The notes below the pieces were generated by a model, which had not been told where the DNA came from, did no database searches, and was given only the letters and a program-made list of their open reading frames with translations. A program made the position numbers and the translations under genes. From Ruminococcaceae bacterium UBA5391 (GTDB lineage Bacteria > Bacillota > Clostridia > Oscillospirales > Acutalibacteraceae): a DNA stretch of 6,440 bases. Each line of letters begins with the position of its first letter. Positions within the stretch are counted from its first letter, which is position 1. Of the stretch, positions 1-5,717 are shown in pieces. The stretch covers positions 1-6,440 of the forward strand of contig DHOL01000086.1 of the NCBI GenBank assembly GCA_002410755.1, read 5' to 3'.

Positions 1-81
1 CGTGAACTGAAATATGCTGTCGGGCTACTCAATTCTAACTATCTTACTGACATTGAGCTTGCGCTGGACCTTTTTCAATAA
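1..81 (+). CDS. C-terminal end of an unidentified protein (partial, enters from left edge)
   Basis: An open plus-strand frame runs from the first base of the window to a TAA stop at 79-81 and gives 26 residues ending in IELALDLFQ. The support for a real gene is positional: a strong intrinsic terminator with plus-strand polarity starts only 3 nt after the stop, and the segment looks like a soluble alpha-helical protein end with alternating leucines and acidic residues. It converges with bofA, whose stop lies at 122. The segment is too short to assign a family, and I do not recognise it. The upstream part of the gene is outside the window, so neither start nor function can be given. Confidence 0.55.
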   Translation, partial: RELKYAVGLLNSNYLTDIELALDLFQ

Positions 82-84
82 GCT

Positions 85-127
85 GGAGCGGGAGGTGTTC
101 AGTTGGACATCTCCCGCTCCTTTATTT
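85..127 (+). terminator. Intrinsic terminator of the left-edge plus-strand gene
   Basis: The arms 85-98 and 107-120 form a 14-bp stem with an 8-nt loop (99-106). The outer ten pairs are perfect (GGAGCGGGAG with CTCCCGCTCC). The one imperfect pair, G95 with T110, is a G-U wobble in plus-strand RNA but a C-A mismatch in minus-strand RNA. The stem is followed on the plus strand by TTTATTT (121-127). Polarity is therefore plus. The bofA stop codon (122-124) lies inside the T-rich tail, so the stem would also lie just downstream of bofA on the minus strand, where the following bases (AGCTTATTG) make only a weak U-tract. Confidence 0.85.
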
Positions 128-385
128 AAGAATTAGATTCAACAGAAGTAAAAGTGTTACACCCGGTATCCCTGCCACACCGGAAACGCCCAATGTCAGC
201 GGACTGACGGGAATTGTAACGCCAGTAAAAATTCCAGTCAAATCAACAACAGCTAAAGCAAGGAAACCGGTCAACACTCCGCCGATTGCACTTCGCACCG
301 GCCGCTTTGATTTCATAATTACCTGAATGATTACAAGAAGCAGGAACACGCCACAGATACACAGAAGCAGCCATCCTTTTTTCAA
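122..385 (-). CDS. bofA: BofA family protein, inhibitor of pro-sigma-K processing
   Basis: This 87-residue, very hydrophobic protein has the same length as Bacillus subtilis BofA as I remember it, and the two align without gaps. It has an N-terminal membrane segment (about 5-24), a basic turn (KSKRPVR, 25-31), a second segment (about 33-55) and a hydrophobic C-terminal stretch (about 60-86) carrying the family signature SGVAGIPGV (68-76). In B. subtilis BofA holds the intramembrane protease SpoIVFB inactive in the outer forespore membrane until the forespore signals. The same role here is inference. The start is TTG at 385, with a GGGGG ribosome site 8 nt upstream; no better start exists in the open frame. 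It lies 22 nt after yaaL, so the two are almost certainly cotranscribed. Positions 48 and 61 differ from the B. subtilis protein (see findings). Confidence 0.88.
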   Translation of the reverse strand: MKKGWLLLCICGVFLLLVIIQVIMKSKRPVRSAIGGVLTGFLALAVVDLTGIFTGVTIPVSPLTLGVSGVAGIPGVTLLLLLNLILK

Positions 386-407
386 GTTAAATTCCCCCGC
401 CCTTTTT

Positions 408-662
408 TTAGAAAGCGGCGCAATCTATCCTGTTCCTTTTTGCAAGGTTCAGCAAGTAGCGATAACGTGCTTCAAGCTCTTCATGCTGAAAAATACATGC
501 CTCAATCAAATCCCTGTCGCTTTCACACTGAAACCAGCAGTCGTTGTAAGCCAGCAATCGGGAAACATCTTTAATTTCCGAAAGCAGCTTTTCCTTATTA
601 GCTTCATCTGCATTTTCTCCGACGCATTCCTCACTGTGTAGCAACCTGAGTACAGATTCCAT
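408..662 (-). CDS. yaaL: YaaL-like protein, DUF2508 family
   Basis: A small soluble, charged protein of 84 residues that is probably almost all alpha-helical. It carries the pattern I associate with DUF2508/YaaL: an aromatic-containing segment (NDCWFQ, 40-45), then an acidic DRDLIEA motif (49-55), then ARYRYLLNLAK (65-75). In many Firmicutes this gene sits between recR and bofA, and here it directly precedes bofA, which strongly supports the call. Its molecular function is not known to me; the constant pairing with bofA hints at a sporulation-linked role, but that is inference. The start is ATG at 662, with a purine-rich site GGAAGGCGG 10 nt upstream. A sigma-E-like promoter lies just ahead of it. 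No signal peptide or membrane segment is visible. It has three cysteines (13, 42, 56) in the first two thirds and a fourth near the end (81). Confidence 0.85.
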   Translation of the reverse strand: MESVLRLLHSEECVGENADEANKEKLLSEIKDVSRLLAYNDCWFQCESDRDLIEACIFQHEELEARYRYLLNLAKRNRIDCAAF

Positions 663-686
663 ACCAACAATTCCGCCTTCCAGTTT

Positions 687-716
687 AATCTATGTCAGTA
701 TGGTGGGCAAATATTC
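687..716 (-). promoter_or_regulatory. Candidate sigma-E (mother-cell) promoter for yaaL-bofA
   Basis: On the minus strand GAATATT (716-710) is followed after 15 nt by CATAGATT (694-687). This resembles the B. subtilis sigma-E pattern of a KMATATT -35 and a CATACAHT -10 at this distance, with one clear mismatch in the -10 (G for C). A start about 7 nt downstream, near 680, would give a leader of about 18 nt that keeps most of the AAGGCGG ribosome site. B. subtilis bofA is known as a sigma-E regulon member, so the context fits. No convincing sigma-A promoter or terminator is seen in the rnr-yaaL gap, so read-through from rnr is also possible. Confidence 0.55.
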
Positions 717-741
717 CAGCTTTTATTCACATTCAGGAAAA

Positions 742-2937
742 TTATTCTTGCGCAAATACAAAGTCAATCTTACCCGTAGATACTTCTGCACCAACTGCAC
801 GGACCCGCAGCGGGGTACCAATCGTAATACGGGTACCCGTCCTGGAATCCACCTGAGAGAGGGCACCATCGAAATGATAATCGGAATCAGGGAAACTCTC
901 CATTGGGACAAAACCCTCTACTGTATTTTCCAGCTCAACAAACACGCCGCGCATGGTGACACCACTGACGACACCCTGATAGGTTTCCCCAATATGGCGC
1001 GTCATATATTCCGCCATATAACAGTCTTCTGCATCACGTTCTGCGGACATGGCACGGACTTCCGCTTCCGACGACGACTTTGCAGCCTCTGAAGCGAAAG
1101 GTGCATATTTTTGCAGCTCAGTCTTGTTTTTTGCCCTCAGTGAAGCGGAAAGAATACGGTGGATGGCTGTATCCGGGTAGCGGCGAATCGGCGATGTGAA
1201 ATGACAGTAATCTTCCAATGCCAAGCCAAAGTGGCCAAGCGGCTTTACATCGTAGCGTGCCTTTGCCATGGTACGAAGTACCTGATGGGAAATTACTTTC
1301 TGGGCTGGCGTGCCCCGTGCTTCTGCAAGGATAGCCGTAAAATCGGCTGGACTGATTTTACCCTTGCCATGCTTGAGCGGTGAGGAATCAAGCCCTGCTG
1401 CATCAACAAGGTGAATCAACAATTCCACGCGTTCTGAATCCGGCTGCTCATGGACACGGTACACAAATGGGATACCGGATGATTTGGCAAGCATTGCTGC
1501 AGCACGGTTGGCTACAATCATCAGGCTTTCAATCATCTGTTCTGCTTCTCCGCTTTTTCGTGGGCCGATACCAATGCAAAAACCATTCTCATCAAGCTGA
1601 AATTCAGATTCTGTGCTTTCAAGATCGATTGCCCCTCTGGTAGACAACTGCCTTTGCAGCACTTTTGCCAAGTCGCGTGCGGCATGGAGGGAACGGATAA
1701 CTGGAAAATACTTGTGCCTTAGCTCAAGGCTGGCAGTTCCATCAAAAATACTGTTGACTTCAGAGTAGACACCGCGGACTTTGGAGCAAATAATGCTTTT
1801 CTGGAAACGATATGAAAGGATATTTCCCTCACCGTCGAGGTCAATCAGTGCAGAGAACGCCAACTTGTCCTCACCAGCGTTCAGGGAGCAAACACCGTTT
1901 GAAAGAGCTACCGGCAGCATGGGAACGACACGGTCTGCAAAGTAAACCGACGTCCCGCGCGCACGCGCTTCCAAATCGAGGTCACCATTCGGCGCAACAT
2001 AATGAGAAACATCCGCAATATGGACACCAAGATGAAAGCCTCCCGCATGTGTCCGGCTGACAGAAATTGCATCATCAAGGTCTTTTGCATCTGCACCGTC
2101 TATGGTACAGATAGATACCTTGCGAAGGTCAAGCCTTCCCCTCTGGTCTTCCGGCGCAATTCCCCTTGCCGCAGACCTGTCTGCTTCGGCAAGCGCATCA
2201 CTGGAAAACTCCGAAGTAATGCCATAACGGTCAAGGATTGCATCAGCACAGATTTTTGCGTTCTCTGCCTTGCCGTAAACTTTGACAAGCTCGGCTTCCA
2301 GCCCACTGGTGTGTGGGACACGATGTAATTTTGCTTGAACCTTATCCCCATCTTTGGCAGAAACAATACTTTTTTCTGAAATAGGCAGACTGTAGCGGAT
2401 GGCAATATCCGGTAGAAAAACGAGCTTTCCCGCCTCGGTCCGAAGTGTTCCTGTCACAATACGGCTGGCTTTTTCCGTTATAGCACTGACTTCTGCGCTT
2501 GGACCCTTTTCACGCTGACGGATTCCTGCCAGTGCCACATGGTCACCAACAATAGCATCCTGAAGTTTTTCCGCGGGGATAAAAATGTCATCGCTACCGC
2601 TACCGCTGTCTGGCCGGGCAAAAGCAAAACCTCGGCTCAGCGAAACGATAGTTGCTTCCAGAGTTTCCCGCTTGTGCTCAGGAAGGTGAATACGCTTCTT
2701 TTTTGTTTCAGCTATTTTTCCTTTCGCACGCAAGCTGTTTAAGGCATAAAAAAAGTCCTTTCGGTTTTTTCCGCCTGTGAGACAAAGCGCTTTTATCAAT
2801 TCCTTTACCGAAACGCTTTTCGGCGATTTTTGCAGAAAGTGCAGAACCTTTTCTTCCATGAAAGCACAATCTGTTTCAGATACTTTTTCCTGGCTGCTCT
2901 TGCGGCCATTTTGTTCTTTTTCCAAATGATCCTCCAA
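742..2937 (-). CDS. rnr: Ribonuclease R, 3'-5' exoribonuclease
   Basis: RNase R degrades structured RNA from the 3' end, hydrolytically and processively, and takes part in mRNA decay and in rRNA and tmRNA quality control. Domains in order are a winged-helix-like N-terminus (about 27-85), two cold-shock OB folds (about 92-150 and 158-225, with RGFAFARPD at 102-110), the RNB catalytic domain (about 265-597), and an S1 domain (about 650-727, with GVVSGVTMRGVFVELE). The metal-binding aspartates are all present in TIDGADAKDLDDA: D280, D286, D288 and D289. The second signature HFTSPIRRYPD is at 579-589. At 731 residues it is shorter than the E. coli (about 813) and B. subtilis (about 779) enzymes because it ends right after S1, without a lysine-rich tail. 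The TTG start at 2937 has GAGGG 7 nt upstream. An in-frame TTG at 2925 has GGAGG 5 nt upstream and is a close alternative. Confidence 0.96.
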   Translation of the reverse strand: MEDHLEKEQNGRKSSQEKVSETDCAFMEEKVLHFLQKSPKSVSVKELIKALCLTGGKNRKDFFYALNSLRAKGKIAETKKKRIHLPEHKRETLEATIVSLSRGFAFARPDSGSGSDDIFIPAEKLQDAIVGDHVALAGIRQREKGPSAEVSAITEKASRIVTGTLRTEAGKLVFLPDIAIRYSLPISEKSIVSAKDGDKVQAKLHRVPHTSGLEAELVKVYGKAENAKICADAILDRYGITSEFSSDALAEADRSAARGIAPEDQRGRLDLRKVSICTIDGADAKDLDDAISVSRTHAGGFHLGVHIADVSHYVAPNGDLDLEARARGTSVYFADRVVPMLPVALSNGVCSLNAGEDKLAFSALIDLDGEGNILSYRFQKSIICSKVRGVYSEVNSIFDGTASLELRHKYFPVIRSLHAARDLAKVLQRQLSTRGAIDLESTESEFQLDENGFCIGIGPRKSGEAEQMIESLMIVANRAAAMLAKSSGIPFVYRVHEQPDSERVELLIHLVDAAGLDSSPLKHGKGKISPADFTAILAEARGTPAQKVISHQVLRTMAKARYDVKPLGHFGLALEDYCHFTSPIRRYPDTAIHRILSASLRAKNKTELQKYAPFASEAAKSSSEAEVRAMSAERDAEDCYMAEYMTRHIGETYQGVVSGVTMRGVFVELENTVEGFVPMESFPDSDYHFDGALSQVDSRTGTRITIGTPLRVRAVGAEVSTGKIDFVFAQE

Positions 2938-2949
2938 TTCAGTTCCCTC
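2931..2949 (-). promoter_or_regulatory. Two overlapping candidate ribosome binding sites for rnr
   Basis: GAGGG at 2949-2945 lies 7 nt before the TTG at 2937. GGAGG at 2935-2931 overlaps that TTG and lies 5 nt before a second in-frame TTG at 2925. Either can serve, and they differ by four codons. The first in-frame ATG (2859, residue 27) has no ribosome site and would cut into the N-terminal helical region, so a TTG start is preferred. Confidence 0.6.
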
Positions 2950-2957
2950 AAATAATG

Positions 2958-2985
2958 AAAAACGCTCCGCCTTTCCAGCGGAGCG
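2958..2985 (-). terminator. Terminator-like hairpin between secG and rnr
   Basis: The arms 2985-2978 and 2970-2963 form a perfect 8-bp GC-rich stem (CGCTCCGC with GCGGAGCG) with a 7-nt loop. Read on the minus strand it is followed by TTTTT (2962-2958) and then CATTATTTG. This has the form of an intrinsic terminator for secG. It ends only 9 nt before the rnr ribosome site, which leaves no room for an rnr promoter downstream. It therefore probably acts as a partial terminator, attenuator or mRNA-end stabiliser rather than a full stop. Confidence 0.75.
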
Positions 2986-2998
2986 CCTCGGGCTTATC

Positions 2999-3250
2999 TC
3001 ATTTTACGAAAAAATATAGGAAAGCATTTATGACAATAACGAGAACAAAAAATCCAATTGCAAAAAATTTTGTCCAGCGCGCCAGAAATGAGTCAACAGA
3101 ATGCGCCTGATTTTTGGAAAGGAATGTATCGGCACCTCCTGTAACAACACCAACATTCTCTTCATGGCCTTCCTGCATTAGGACAATCACGGTGATTGCA
3201 ATAGAAAAAATCAGCAATGCAATTCCTAATACTATTTCAGTGACAGACAT
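2999..3250 (-). CDS. secG: SecG, preprotein translocase subunit
   Basis: SecG is the small subunit of the SecYEG channel in the cytoplasmic membrane and assists SecA-driven export of unfolded proteins. The 83-residue product has the standard family shape: transmembrane segment 1 (about 5-25), then LMQEG (24-28), a glycine-rich cytoplasmic loop (VGVVTGGADTFLSKN, 33-47), and transmembrane segment 2 (about 60-81). Its length is typical. The start is ATG at 3250 with a perfect GGAGG 6 nt upstream. A strong sigma-A promoter lies about 50 nt upstream of the start, and rnr follows after 61 nt, an order found in many Firmicutes. The gene ends 14 nt before a terminator-like hairpin. Confidence 0.95.
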   Translation of the reverse strand: MSVTEIVLGIALLIFSIAITVIVLMQEGHEENVGVVTGGADTFLSKNQAHSVDSFLARWTKFFAIGFFVLVIVINAFLYFFVK

Positions 3251-3300
3251 AATATACCTCCAACCCTAAAAACTATACTCACAAAATTACGATATTATAG

Positions 3301-3329
3301 ATTATAGCACCAATTCAGGTACTTTGCAA
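3301..3329 (-). promoter_or_regulatory. Sigma-A promoter for secG (and probably rnr)
   Basis: On the minus strand TTGCAA (3329-3324) and TATAAT (3306-3301) are separated by exactly 17 nt. The -10 is consensus and is preceded by TGC, an extended -10 element. The -35 matches four of six consensus bases. Transcription would start near 3294, giving a leader of about 44 nt that carries the GGAGG site of secG. A second TATAAT (3299-3294) directly follows but has no -35 at a proper distance. Confidence 0.85.
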
Positions 3330-3392
3330 GAATTTTACAGGCTTTCTCATGCTTTTTGCATATTCTATTTTTTAGGAGACATGCTAGTACAC

Positions 3393-3465
3393 GGATGGCG
3401 GGTGATTGCGTTTGCCGCCGCTGCCGTCCCACTGCGGAAGCCAAAAGGCTTCCGCGGTGTTTTTT
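3393..3465 (+). ncRNA. Candidate plus-strand structured RNA: two stacked hairpins ending in a U-run
   Basis: Two stem-loops lie end to end. The first pairs GGATGGC (3393-3399) with GCCGTCC (3423-3429), and the second starts at the very next base and is the terminator hairpin at 3430-3459. Both non-Watson-Crick pairs (T396 side: 3396 with 3426; and 3433 with 3456) are G-U in plus-strand RNA and A-C mismatches in minus-strand RNA, and the T6 run is also on the plus strand. No plus-strand gene precedes it and I could not find a clear promoter: TATTCT at 3361 lacks a -35. It may be a small RNA, an antisense stop, or the relic end of a lost gene. Confidence 0.25.
3430..3465 (+). terminator. Intrinsic terminator with plus-strand polarity next to the parC stop
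   Basis: Arms 3430-3442 and 3447-3459 form a 13-bp stem closed by an AAAA loop. The core GCGGAAGCC/GGCTTCCGC is perfect and one outer pair is a G-U wobble on the plus strand. It is followed by TTTTTT at 3460-3465. Read on the minus strand, the stem begins 4 nt after the parC stop and has no U-tract behind it (GGGACGGC follows), so it is not a canonical terminator for parC, though it may protect the 3' end of the parC mRNA. Confidence 0.7.
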
Positions 3466-5689
3466 ACACCAGCATCATTTGCTTCCCCTGTTCTTCCGGC
3501 AACGGGACAGAGCCTGCCGCCGGAATATTCTTGCGGTACCGATCCGGTTTTGCCAGCATTCCGTCCGTATAGCGCCGGACCGTAAGAAGGCGGGCACCCC
3601 GCCTAATCTTCATTACGGCTATACCCTGAGAATCGCGCGTAGACTTGCCAGGCACAGCACCGGTATGAACAAGAAGCATTCTGCCCTGTGAAGAAGTCAA
3701 TAGAAATTCGCTATCCTCTGTAACCTGCTCACATACGGCAAGCGGAGATTTATTGGAATACGCTCTTAAAAGTTTTTTTCGGTTCGTTTTGGTCTCATAA
3801 GCGGATAGATTTACTTTAGAAGCTTTTCCATTCTCAAAGAAAAATATCATATATCCAGAATAATCTGTTGTTACCGCCATGAAAACCGGGACTTCATTTT
3901 CTTCCATTCCAAGTTTTGCAGGAAGATACTCGCCAAGGGCACTTGCCTTCGTGTCTGCAAAATCAGCAGCTTTCGTCTTGTAAACCATACAGTGATTGGT
4001 AAAGAACAGCAGATCAGCAGAATCAATGCTTTCCACTTGCTGTGCGACCTGGTCGCCTTCCTTAAGCTTCTGTTCACTGCTCATGCGGAGTGATTGAGGC
4101 GTGATTTTTTTAAAATAGCCGTCTTTCGTAAAAAACAGGTTAACAGGGTAAGACGGGACTTCTTCTTTGGGAAGTTCCTTCAGCTCGTTTTCATAGACAA
4201 TCATGGAACGACGCTGGTGCCCATACTTAACTGCAACCTCTTCCAGCTCACCAAGGATTATTTTCTGGATTTCTTCCTCGCTCCCAAGGACTTTCTGAAG
4301 GCTTGTAATCTCCTGCTTCATCCTGGCTATTTCAGCCGTACGGTTGAGGATATACTCGCGGTTCAGGTGGCGAAGTTTAATCTCTGCAACATATTCCGCC
4401 TGTTCCTGGTCAATGCCAAAACCAATCATCAGATTCGGCACCACTTCAGCTTCTTCCTGAGTATTTCGCACAATGGAAATGGCCTTATCGATATCCAGCA
4501 GGATAGTCTGAAGGCCTTCCAGAAGATGCAGTTTTTGTTGCAGATTCCTGAGATCATAAGCCGTGCGGCGTCGCACACAGGAAATACGGAATTTCGTCCA
4601 TTCATTGAGAATTTCACGGATGCCCATTACGCGGGGAACTCCGTTCACCAGGATATTGAAGTTGCAGGAAAAGCTGTCCTCAAGCGGTGTCATGCGGAAC
4701 AGTTTTTGCATCAGCCGGTCTGGATCGGTGCCGCGTTTCAAGTCAATCGTTATTTTTAAACCGGCAAGTCCTGTTTCATCGCGGATATCGGAAATCTCCC
4801 GTAGTTTTCCCTGCTTTACAAGTTCAACCGTTTTTTCAATAATTGCTTCAATGGTCGTTGTCGGCGGAATTTGAGTAATATCAATACAGTTGGCTGCGGC
4901 GTCATAGGAATAGCGTGAGCGAACCCGGATGGAACCGCGTCCAGTCTGATAAACTGTCTCCAACGCTTTCCGGTCATAAATAATCTGCCCGCCTCCTGGA
5001 AAATCCGGTGCGGTAAGAGTGGAAAGAATATCATGGTCTGGATTTTTCATGAGGGCTTCAGCAGTTCGACAGACTTCAGCAAGATTAAACGGACAAATGG
5101 AGCTTGCCATGCCAACGGCAATACCGGTGTTCGCATTAACAAGCACCGAAGGAAACGTTACTGGAAATAAAGTCGGCTCTTTCACAGTATTGTCGTAGTT
5201 GTCAACAAAGTCGACGGTATTTTTGCCAATATCGCGGAATAATTCCTGGCAAATTGAATCCAGCTTTGCTTCCGTATAGCGGGACGCAGCACACGCCATA
5301 TCCCGCGAATAAAATTTACCGAAGTTTCCCTTAGAATCCACATAGGGATAAAGCAACGCTTCATAGCCACGGCTCAGACGGACCATTGTGTCATAAATAG
5401 CGGCCTCACCGTGCGGATTTAGTTTCATCGTCTGGCCAACAATATTAGAGCTTTTTGTCCTTGGGCCATTTAAAAGGCCCATCTGGTACATTGTGTAGAG
5501 CAGCTTTCGGTGAGATGGCTTAAACCCGTCGATTTCCGGAATAGCGCGGGAAAGGATAACACTGACGGCATAAGGCATATAGTTTGTCTCCAGTGTATCT
5601 GTAATCTGTTGACGTACAATTTTCCCTGCGCCCTGAATAACACCCCGGATTTTCGGTTGTGCCGCCGGGCTAAGACGTTTTTTTTTCAT
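3464..5689 (-). CDS. parC: Type IIA topoisomerase subunit A, topoisomerase IV ParC-like
   Basis: This subunit cuts and rejoins both DNA strands, and with ParE it forms an ATP-driven topoisomerase for decatenation and supercoil removal. The breakage-reunion domain covers about residues 30-495. The catalytic tyrosine is Y138 after R137 in CAASRYTEAK. Other family blocks are IDGFKPSHRKLLY (53-65), NPHGEAAIYDTMVRL (91-105) and LVNANTGIAVGMAS (183-196). A coiled-coil/gate region (about 370-490) precedes a C-terminal beta-pinwheel (about 513-715). The pinwheel is short and has no QRRGGKG-like GyrA box, so I prefer topoisomerase IV to gyrase. The length (741) is nearer to ParC than to most GyrA proteins. 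The ATG at 5689 has GAGAGG 10 nt upstream and lies 28 nt after parE, so the two form an operon. Automated pipelines may call it gyrase subunit A. Ala96 sits at the quinolone-contact serine position. Confidence 0.9.
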   Translation of the reverse strand: MKKKRLSPAAQPKIRGVIQGAGKIVRQQITDTLETNYMPYAVSVILSRAIPEIDGFKPSHRKLLYTMYQMGLLNGPRTKSSNIVGQTMKLNPHGEAAIYDTMVRLSRGYEALLYPYVDSKGNFGKFYSRDMACAASRYTEAKLDSICQELFRDIGKNTVDFVDNYDNTVKEPTLFPVTFPSVLVNANTGIAVGMASSICPFNLAEVCRTAEALMKNPDHDILSTLTAPDFPGGGQIIYDRKALETVYQTGRGSIRVRSRYSYDAAANCIDITQIPPTTTIEAIIEKTVELVKQGKLREISDIRDETGLAGLKITIDLKRGTDPDRLMQKLFRMTPLEDSFSCNFNILVNGVPRVMGIREILNEWTKFRISCVRRRTAYDLRNLQQKLHLLEGLQTILLDIDKAISIVRNTQEEAEVVPNLMIGFGIDQEQAEYVAEIKLRHLNREYILNRTAEIARMKQEITSLQKVLGSEEEIQKIILGELEEVAVKYGHQRRSMIVYENELKELPKEEVPSYPVNLFFTKDGYFKKITPQSLRMSSEQKLKEGDQVAQQVESIDSADLLFFTNHCMVYKTKAADFADTKASALGEYLPAKLGMEENEVPVFMAVTTDYSGYMIFFFENGKASKVNLSAYETKTNRKKLLRAYSNKSPLAVCEQVTEDSEFLLTSSQGRMLLVHTGAVPGKSTRDSQGIAVMKIRRGARLLTVRRYTDGMLAKPDRYRKNIPAAGSVPLPEEQGKQMMLV

Positions 5690-5717
5690 ATTATTTCAGC
5701 CTCTCTTCCGCGCTGAT

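Noticed and set aside
327..641. Plus-strand frame of 104 codons across bofA and yaaL
   Set aside because: It overlaps two well-supported minus-strand genes almost completely and has no recognisable features.
667..708. Possible sigma-A promoter TTGCCC, 17 nt, TAAACT ahead of yaaL
   Set aside because: The predicted start would fall inside or after the ribosome site GGAAGGCGG, and both boxes are weak. The sigma-E-like pair nearby fits better.
700..1092. Open plus-strand frame of 130 codons overlapping the end of rnr
   Set aside because: It is also in codon register opposite rnr and covers the well-conserved S1 domain. Its product looks like a shadow, rich in Arg, His and Cys.
3338..3366. Possible plus-strand promoter for the structured RNA (TATTCT at 3361-3366)
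   Set aside because: No acceptable -35 element lies 16-18 nt upstream, so the promoter cannot be supported from sequence alone.
3391..3465. tRNA or known riboswitch in the parC-secG gap
   Set aside because: The two hairpins do not give a cloverleaf, there is no T-loop consensus, and the element does not precede a plus-strand gene as a riboswitch would. I recognise no known RNA family.
3324..3572. Plus-strand frame running from the secG promoter region into the parC 3' end
   Set aside because: It starts inside the -35 of the secG promoter, runs through the terminator hairpin at 3430-3465 and into parC. An internal ATG at 3381 has AGGAG too close to serve. A gene containing its own terminator is unlikely.
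4094..4759. Open plus-strand frame of 221 codons opposite parC
   Set aside because: It lies codon-for-codon opposite the parC frame, so it stays open wherever parC avoids TTA, CTA and TCA codons. It has no convincing ribosome site and its protein resembles no family I know, whereas the minus strand encodes clear topoisomerase motifs throughout.
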